Shown: in pieces, positions 62,050-64,000 of the stretch | Layout: every line of letters begins with the position of its first letter | Numbering within the stretch: the first letter of the stretch is position 1 | Source: an uncultured Granulosicoccus sp. | GTDB taxonomy: Bacteria; Pseudomonadota; Gammaproteobacteria; Granulosicoccales; Granulosicoccaceae | Length of the DNA stretch: 64,000 nt | Direction of reading: 5' to 3' | NCBI GenBank assembly: GCA_947492525.1 | Contig: CANLNQ010000004.1 | Location: 62,001 to 126,000 of the forward strand | Made by a program: the position numbers and the translations under genes | The notes under the pieces: model-generated | What the model saw: the letters and a program-made list of their open reading frames with translations, nothing else | Told to the model about the DNA's origin: nothing | The model's database searches: none

Positions 62050-62541
62050 GTGAAACTGACCAGTTACACCAACTATGCGCTCAGGACCTTGCAACTGGCC
62101 GCCGTGCACCATCCCGCTCTGGTCAGAGTCGAGGATGTTGCCAGCATTCACTCTCTGGCGAAACCGCATGTGCGCAAGGTGGTTCATGAGCTGGGTCGCG
62201 CCGGTTTGCTGGAAACCCAACGCGGCAGAAACGGCGGTTTCCGGCTTGCTCTCCCGGCCGAATCCATTGTGGTAGGGGATGTTGTCAGACTCACTGAAGT
62301 CAGCCTCGACGTGGTGGAGTGTTTCAACCCCGAAACCAATACCTGCCCCCTGATTGGTGTGTGCAAGTTGTCACGGGCCATGCAACAGGCAACCGCCGCC
62401 TTCATGAGTGTGCTGGATGATCTGACACTGGCCGACATCAGCTCCAACCGAGTGCAACTGCTCAACCGCATCGCACCGCTGCATGCCATGGATGAGATGT
62501 CTTTCGGCCGAGTGCCCGCCTCGAGCAAGGACCGACAGTAG
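62050..62541 (+). CDS. Rrf2-family regulator with three cysteines (NsrR-like class)
   Basis: A 163-aa winged-HTH regulator starting at GTG 62050 (MKLTSYTNYALRTLQLAAVH). The recognition helix region is VEDVASIHSLAKPHVRKVVH, followed by RGRNGGFRLAL. Three cysteines in ECFNPETNTCPLIGVCKL (C-x7-C-x5-C) match the cluster-binding loop of NsrR/IscR-type sensors. It precedes two YeeE/YedE genes and a persulfide dioxygenase, so it may sense NO or reactive sulfur and control sulfur detoxification. Confidence 0.88.
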   Translation: MKLTSYTNYALRTLQLAAVHHPALVRVEDVASIHSLAKPHVRKVVHELGRAGLLETQRGRNGGFRLALPAESIVVGDVVRLTEVSLDVVECFNPETNTCPLIGVCKLSRAMQQATAAFMSVLDDLTLADISSNRVQLLNRIAPLHAMDEMSFGRVPASSKDRQ

Positions 62542-62599
62542 GCAAACAGGCGCCGATGTCGTCGTTCGTGCAATAAGCACTATTCAAAGTAGATGTTTA

Positions 62600-62616
62600 C
62601 GGTGACATTGTCACCG
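62600..62616. promoter_or_regulatory. Inverted repeat in the rrf2-yeeE intergenic region
   Basis: CGGTGAC-ATT-GTCACCG is a perfect 7-bp dyad with a 3-bp spacer, 108 bp before the first YeeE gene. A second dyad AGCTCA-AG-TGAGCT lies at 62662-62675. Either may be an operator for the Rrf2 protein or a short transcript hairpin. Confidence 0.4.
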
Positions 62617-62723
62617 AACTCTGCGCGGATTCGGAGCTATGCTTCGCATCCAGCTGCCGCGAGCTCAAGTGAGCTGCTGCAGCAGTCGAACATCCATTCA
62701 ATACTCTGGAGTCATGCAAGAAG

Positions 62724-63155
62724 ATGATCACTGAATTCACGCCCATTGCATCCCTGATGGGGGGGCTTCTGATCGGTCTGGCGGCCGTGCTTCTGATGCT
62801 CCTGCTGGGGCGCATCCTGGGCGCCACCGGCATTCTCTCCGGGGCTCTCATGCCCGAAAAGCTCGATGACTGGGCGTGGCGTGTTGCCATGTTGCTGGGC
62901 ATGTTCAGCGGCCCCTGGCTGTATCGATTGTTCGCCGGTGAGCTGCCGGAGATCAGTGTGCCTTCTTCGCCGATGATGTTGCTGGTGGGTGGTTTGCTGG
63001 TCGGCGTGGGTGTCACCCTGGGCAGTGGCTGCACATCGGGTCATGGCGTGTGCGGACTGGCACGTGGTTCATTTCGGTCCTTCGCCGCGGTGGCCTTGTT
63101 CATGACAAGCACCGTGGTGACGGTTTTCGTCACACGGCACCTTCTCGGAGTCTGA
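62724..63155 (+). CDS. YeeE/YedE family membrane protein, first half
   Basis: A 143-aa membrane protein with four hydrophobic segments. The conserved cysteine motif is LGSGCTSGHGVCGLARGS, typical of the N-terminal YeeE/YedE unit that conducts thiosulfate or other sulfur species. It pairs with the second half-size gene at 63158, the split form of a full-length YeeE. It has no good Shine-Dalgarno beyond AAGAAG. Confidence 0.9.
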   Translation: MITEFTPIASLMGGLLIGLAAVLLMLLLGRILGATGILSGALMPEKLDDWAWRVAMLLGMFSGPWLYRLFAGELPEISVPSSPMMLLVGGLLVGVGVTLGSGCTSGHGVCGLARGSFRSFAAVALFMTSTVVTVFVTRHLLGV

Positions 63156-63157
63156 TC

Positions 63158-63634
63158 ATGAAGCTTCTTGTTTCCTATCTGGTGGGCCTGATTTTCGGTC
63201 TGGGCATTTCCCTGTCCGGTATGGCCAATCCGGCCAAGGTCATCAATTTCTTCGATATAGCCGGCGCCTGGGACCCCAGTCTGGCGTTCGTGATGGGCGG
63301 TGCCGTGCTGGTCACCTTCATCGGTTATCGCTGGGCATTCAAACGTGCTCGCCCGATCATGGGAGAAACGTTCCAGCTACCGGGCAAGACCCGTGTCGAT
63401 CGGCAACTGGCCAGTGGTGCCATCATTTTCGGTATTGGTTGGGGACTGGCAGGCTTCTGTCCCGGTGGCGCATTGCCGGTACTGGGTACGGGCCTGTCGG
63501 AGGTCTGGTTGTTTTCTGCGGCTCTGATCGGCGGCATCGTATTGACCCGCCTGGTGCTGTCGGCCATCAACGGCGCGACGCGAAGTGGCAAGGTCTCGAA
63601 CATCAATGAAGTGATCAACGGGAGTAACTCATGA
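63158..63634 (+). CDS. YeeE/YedE family membrane protein, second half (DUF6691 type)
   Basis: 158 aa from ATG 63158 (MKLLVSYLVGLIFGLGISLS), starting 2 bp after the first half's stop. Four hydrophobic segments, GLGISLSGMANPAKVINFFD and the cysteine motif GLAGFCPGGALPVLGTG. Together with the preceding protein it should form one sulfur-compound channel in the inner membrane. Its stop overlaps the start of the dioxygenase gene by 4 bp. Confidence 0.9.
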   Translation: MKLLVSYLVGLIFGLGISLSGMANPAKVINFFDIAGAWDPSLAFVMGGAVLVTFIGYRWAFKRARPIMGETFQLPGKTRVDRQLASGAIIFGIGWGLAGFCPGGALPVLGTGLSEVWLFSAALIGGIVLTRLVLSAINGATRSGKVSNINEVINGSNS

Positions 63635-64000
63635 ATCAATATTCCGTAGACCTGAACGTCAAGCCGGATGTCACGGCGTTTTTCGATCAGGCGACCAATA
63701 CCATCAGCTATGTTGTCAAGGATCCGCAGTCCAGCGCATGTGCCGTAGTGGATTCGGTTCTGGATATCGACTATGCCTCAGGCAGGCTGACCTACGATAA
63801 TGCCGACAGGATCATCGCCTTCATCCGGGAAAACGATCTGCAGCTGGAATGGTTGATCGAGACACATGTGCATGCCGACCATCTCTCCGCGGCGCCGTAC
63901 ATCCAGCAGCAAGTGGGCGGCAAGATCGGCATAGGTTCGAATATCACGGTGGTTCAGGATACCTTTGGCAAGGTATTCAACGAAGGGTGCGAGTTCCAGC
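63631..64000 (+). CDS. MBL-fold persulfide dioxygenase (ETHE1/Blh-like), cut by window end
   Basis: The first 123 residues of a beta-lactamase-fold hydrolase, start ATG 63631 (MNQYSVDLNVKPDVTAFFDQ) with GGGAG upstream. The metal motif THVHADHLSAAPYIQ (HxHxDH) and the preceding SSACAVVDSVLDIDYASGR are typical of ETHE1/Blh-type sulfur dioxygenases, which oxidise glutathione persulfide to sulfite. The gene overlaps the YeeE gene and continues beyond base 64000. Confidence 0.9.
   Translation, partial: MNQYSVDLNVKPDVTAFFDQATNTISYVVKDPQSSACAVVDSVLDIDYASGRLTYDNADRIIAFIRENDLQLEWLIETHVHADHLSAAPYIQQQVGGKIGIGSNITVVQDTFGKVFNEGCEFQ

Overview
The window looks like chromosomal DNA of a marine or saline heterotrophic gammaproteobacterium; this assignment is an inference. 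The grounds are moderately high GC, dense operons with overlapping start and stop codons, TRAP, TTT and ABC importers for small organic acids and sugars, organosulfonate catabolism, a thiamine-salvage operon under a TPP riboswitch, and a Lpp-like lipoprotein. I saw no rRNA, tRNA, CRISPR array, insertion sequence or phage gene. Nearly all of it is catabolic and transport cargo with local regulators.

Layout. 1-1526: end of a DgcA/TMADH-type demethylase. 1601-5354: 9-bp tandem repeat, a palindromic operator candidate, then kbl-tdh-XRE/cupin regulator-amino acid racemase (threonine to glycine plus acetyl-CoA). 5377-7256: divergent LysR regulator and metallo-beta-lactamase-fold protein. 7403-7765: small Rieske protein. 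7861-17646: isethionate module: IclR regulator, GMC dehydrogenase (IseJ-like), TRAP transporter (IseKLM-like), xsc, YeiH-type exporter, pta. 17759-19450: MFS exporter. 19954-25201: ribose-type ABC importer and a GntR regulator. 25405-29407: tripartite tricarboxylate transporter and a divergent RraA-like protein. 29531-32931: amylo-1,6-glucosidase-like enzyme and GT4. 33129-35973: 6-bp tandem repeat, fused double-domain racemase, L,D-transpeptidase, and a convergent Lpp-like lipoprotein. 36115-46016: Opp-type ABC importer, acid-sugar dehydratase, cytoplasmic sulfatase and a divergent GntR regulator. 46063-47466: HTTM/VKGC-like membrane protein. 47572-52926: SDR, enolase paralog and APH-fold kinase in one overlapping operon, a divergent LacI regulator, and a solute-binding protein without signal peptide. 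53123-54758: LysE exporter and DapA. 55040-61867: nine-gene thiamine operon behind a TPP riboswitch. 62050-64000: Rrf2 regulator, two YeeE/YedE sulfur transporters and a persulfide dioxygenase cut by the window end.

How the parts work together. The isethionate module is the clearest pathway: TRAP import, oxidation to sulfoacetaldehyde, Xsc cleavage to acetyl phosphate and sulfite, Pta to acetyl-CoA, and export of sulfite or sulfate. The sulfatase/dehydratase/Opp operon fits uptake of an anionic saccharide or ester that is desulfated inside the cell. The SDR/enolase-paralog/kinase operon does not match a pathway I recognise and is the best candidate for something undescribed. The enolase homolog keeps the metal ligands and both catalytic lysines but has Asp in place of one catalytic Glu and Ala in place of the active-site His.

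A recurring layout: in the four importer operons where the solute-binding protein gene comes first and is separated from the membrane genes (TRAP, sugar ABC, TTT, Opp), a GC-rich hairpin lies just after that gene.
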